A DNA stretch of 6,748 bases, from contig CAKUDT010000072.1 of NCBI GenBank assembly GCA_934645125.1, positions 1 through 6,748 of the forward strand, given 5' to 3'. Below are positions 6,153-6,748 of the stretch, one piece after another (position 1 is the stretch's first letter; each line of letters starts with the position of its first letter). The position numbers and the translations under genes were made by a program. Under the pieces are notes generated by a model. It ran no database searches. It was not told the origin of the DNA and worked only from the letters and a program-made list of their open reading frames with translations. The stretch comes from an uncultured Eggerthellaceae bacterium. Its GTDB lineage: Bacteria > Actinomycetota > Coriobacteriia > Coriobacteriales > Eggerthellaceae.

Positions 6153-6748
6153 GCGGCGCTCGCTCCTTCGTCTGCTGCCGCGGCGGTGGGCGCCGCAGCG
6201 GCAGCGTCGGCGTTGGCTGCTGCATCGGTGGCCGCTGCATCGCAAGCATCAGCACCATGCGCCGCATCAGCGCCCGCGCCTGAACCTTCCGCACTCATAA
6301 TATACACGGGATTTTCAGCCGTCATCAGGTGATATGGACCCGCTTTGCGGTCGCGCGAGATATTTGCTTGTACGATCTCAACGTTCGTGAGTCCGAGCTC
6401 TTTGAAGCCTTGCAACGCCGTACCGATGGTTTCCAGCGTAATGGCGGTCACCACGAAGCGTACCTGCGGGTTCTTCTCAAGCGCCACTTGCATAATGCGC
6501 GTTAAGTTGCCGCCCGATCCGCCAATGAACACGCGGTCGGGGGCAGGCAGCGGCTCAAGCGCTTCGGGAGCTTTGCCCGCCACAATACGCAAGTTACACG
6601 CACCCATACGTTCTTTGTTCTGCGCCATGAGTTCCAGTGCGGGTTCATTGCGCTCTATTGCGATGACCTGGCCTTCTGTTACAGCGAAAGCCATCTCAAG
6701 AGACACGGAACCGGTGCCTGCGCCCACATCCCACACGGTATGCTGCGG
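6146..6748 (-). CDS. cbiT: Precorrin/cobalt-precorrin C15-methyltransferase (decarboxylating), CbiT domain, 5'-partial
   Basis: The product transfers a methyl group from S-adenosylmethionine to C15 of the corrin precursor and removes the acetate carboxyl group at C12. The frame is open to the window edge; 200 residues are visible and the true start lies outside. Seen: a class I SAM-binding motif DVGAGTG near visible residue 7, an acidic ribose-binding position in AIERN (about residue 32), and the CbiT-typical FIGGSGG (about residues 74-80). The catalytic domain appears to end at PVYIMSAE. A further 46 residues follow, 25 of them alanine, unlike ordinary CbiT. The stop TAG overlaps the cbiA start by 7 nt (ATGTTAG). 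Because the N-terminus is missing, it could also be the C-terminal half of a CbiE-CbiT (CobL-like) fusion. A GTG at 6736 lies just before the SAM motif, too far in to be the start. Confidence 0.9.
   Translation of the reverse strand, partial: PQHTVWDVGAGTGSVSLEMAFAVTEGQVIAIERNEPALELMAQNKERMGACNLRIVAGKAPEALEPLPAPDRVFIGGSGGNLTRIMQVALEKNPQVRFVVTAITLETIGTALQGFKELGLTNVEIVQANISRDRKAGPYHLMTAENPVYIMSAEGSGAGADAAHGADACDAAATDAAANADAAAAAPTAAAADEGASAAC
6149..6286 (-). other. Alanine-rich C-terminal tail of CbiT
   Basis: This stretch encodes the last 46 residues of CbiT. It consists of runs of alanine separated by Asp, Asn, Gly, Thr and Pro (for example DAAATDAAANADAAAAAP), with 25 alanines in total. The DNA is a run of imperfect GCN codons, so replication slippage is a plausible origin. 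It lies after the conserved fold and shows no catalytic motif. It also carries the cbiA ribosome binding site. Its function is unknown; it looks like a flexible linker-like extension. Confidence 0.75.
6163..6168 (-). promoter_or_regulatory. Ribosome binding site of cbiA (decides the start)
   Basis: On the minus strand AAGGAG stands 10 nt before the ATG at 6152. It lies inside the coding sequence of the CbiT tail. It supports the start at MLAQLPRV over an upstream in-frame ATG at 6245, which would add 31 Arg/Cys/Ser-rich residues read out of frame from cbiT. Confidence 0.75.

Noticed and set aside
6153..6245. A 31-residue N-terminal extension of CbiA from an upstream ATG
   Set aside because: The extension is Arg/Cys/Ser-rich, which is the alanine-coding cbiT tail read in another frame. 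The ATG at 6152 has a good ribosome binding site and matches the start of the fold.

Overview
The window holds one cobalamin (vitamin B12) biosynthesis operon. All six genes lie on the minus strand, so transcription runs from high to low coordinates: cbiT (5' end cut by the window edge) -> cbiA -> cbiB -> cobD -> cbiP/cobQ -> cbiC. Every long plus-strand reading frame is an antisense shadow of one of these genes. I see no RNA gene, mobile element, CRISPR array or phage gene. The sequence is moderately GC-rich with clear Shine-Dalgarno sites. The compact cbi-type set suggests an anaerobic, B12-making bacterium. A member of the Coriobacteriia (Eggerthella relatives) is my best guess, but this is an impression from protein style and cannot be proven here.

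Layout. 6748-6146: C-terminal part of a CbiT-type precorrin methyltransferase/decarboxylase, ending in an alanine-rich tail. 6152-4563: CbiA, cobyrinate a,c-diamide synthase, with an extra low-complexity segment in its synthetase domain. 4566-3586: CbiB, the membrane protein that makes adenosylcobinamide phosphate. 3522-2443: CobD, the PLP-dependent threonine-phosphate decarboxylase. 2280-760: CbiP/CobQ, cobyric acid synthase. 763-104: CbiC, precorrin-8X methylmutase. The junctions cbiT/cbiA (7 nt), cbiA/cbiB (4 nt, ATGA) and cbiP/cbiC (4 nt, ATGA) overlap, which points to translational coupling. The junctions around cobD are open: 63 nt before it and 162 nt after it. The only other non-coding stretch is the 103 nt after cbiC, which carries a perfect 11-bp inverted repeat.

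How the genes work together. CbiT and CbiC finish the corrin ring: C15 methylation with side-chain decarboxylation, then the methyl shift giving (hydrogeno)cobyrinate. CbiA amidates side chains a and c, and CbiP amidates b, d, e and g to give cobyric acid. CobD makes (R)-1-amino-2-propanol phosphate, and CbiB couples it to adenosylcobyric acid. The earlier ring methylases and the genes for the lower ligand are not in the window.

I find no undescribed system. The points worth a second look are lineage-specific low-complexity additions to CbiT and CbiA, a divergent N-terminal motif in CbiB, and the inverted repeat after cbiC.
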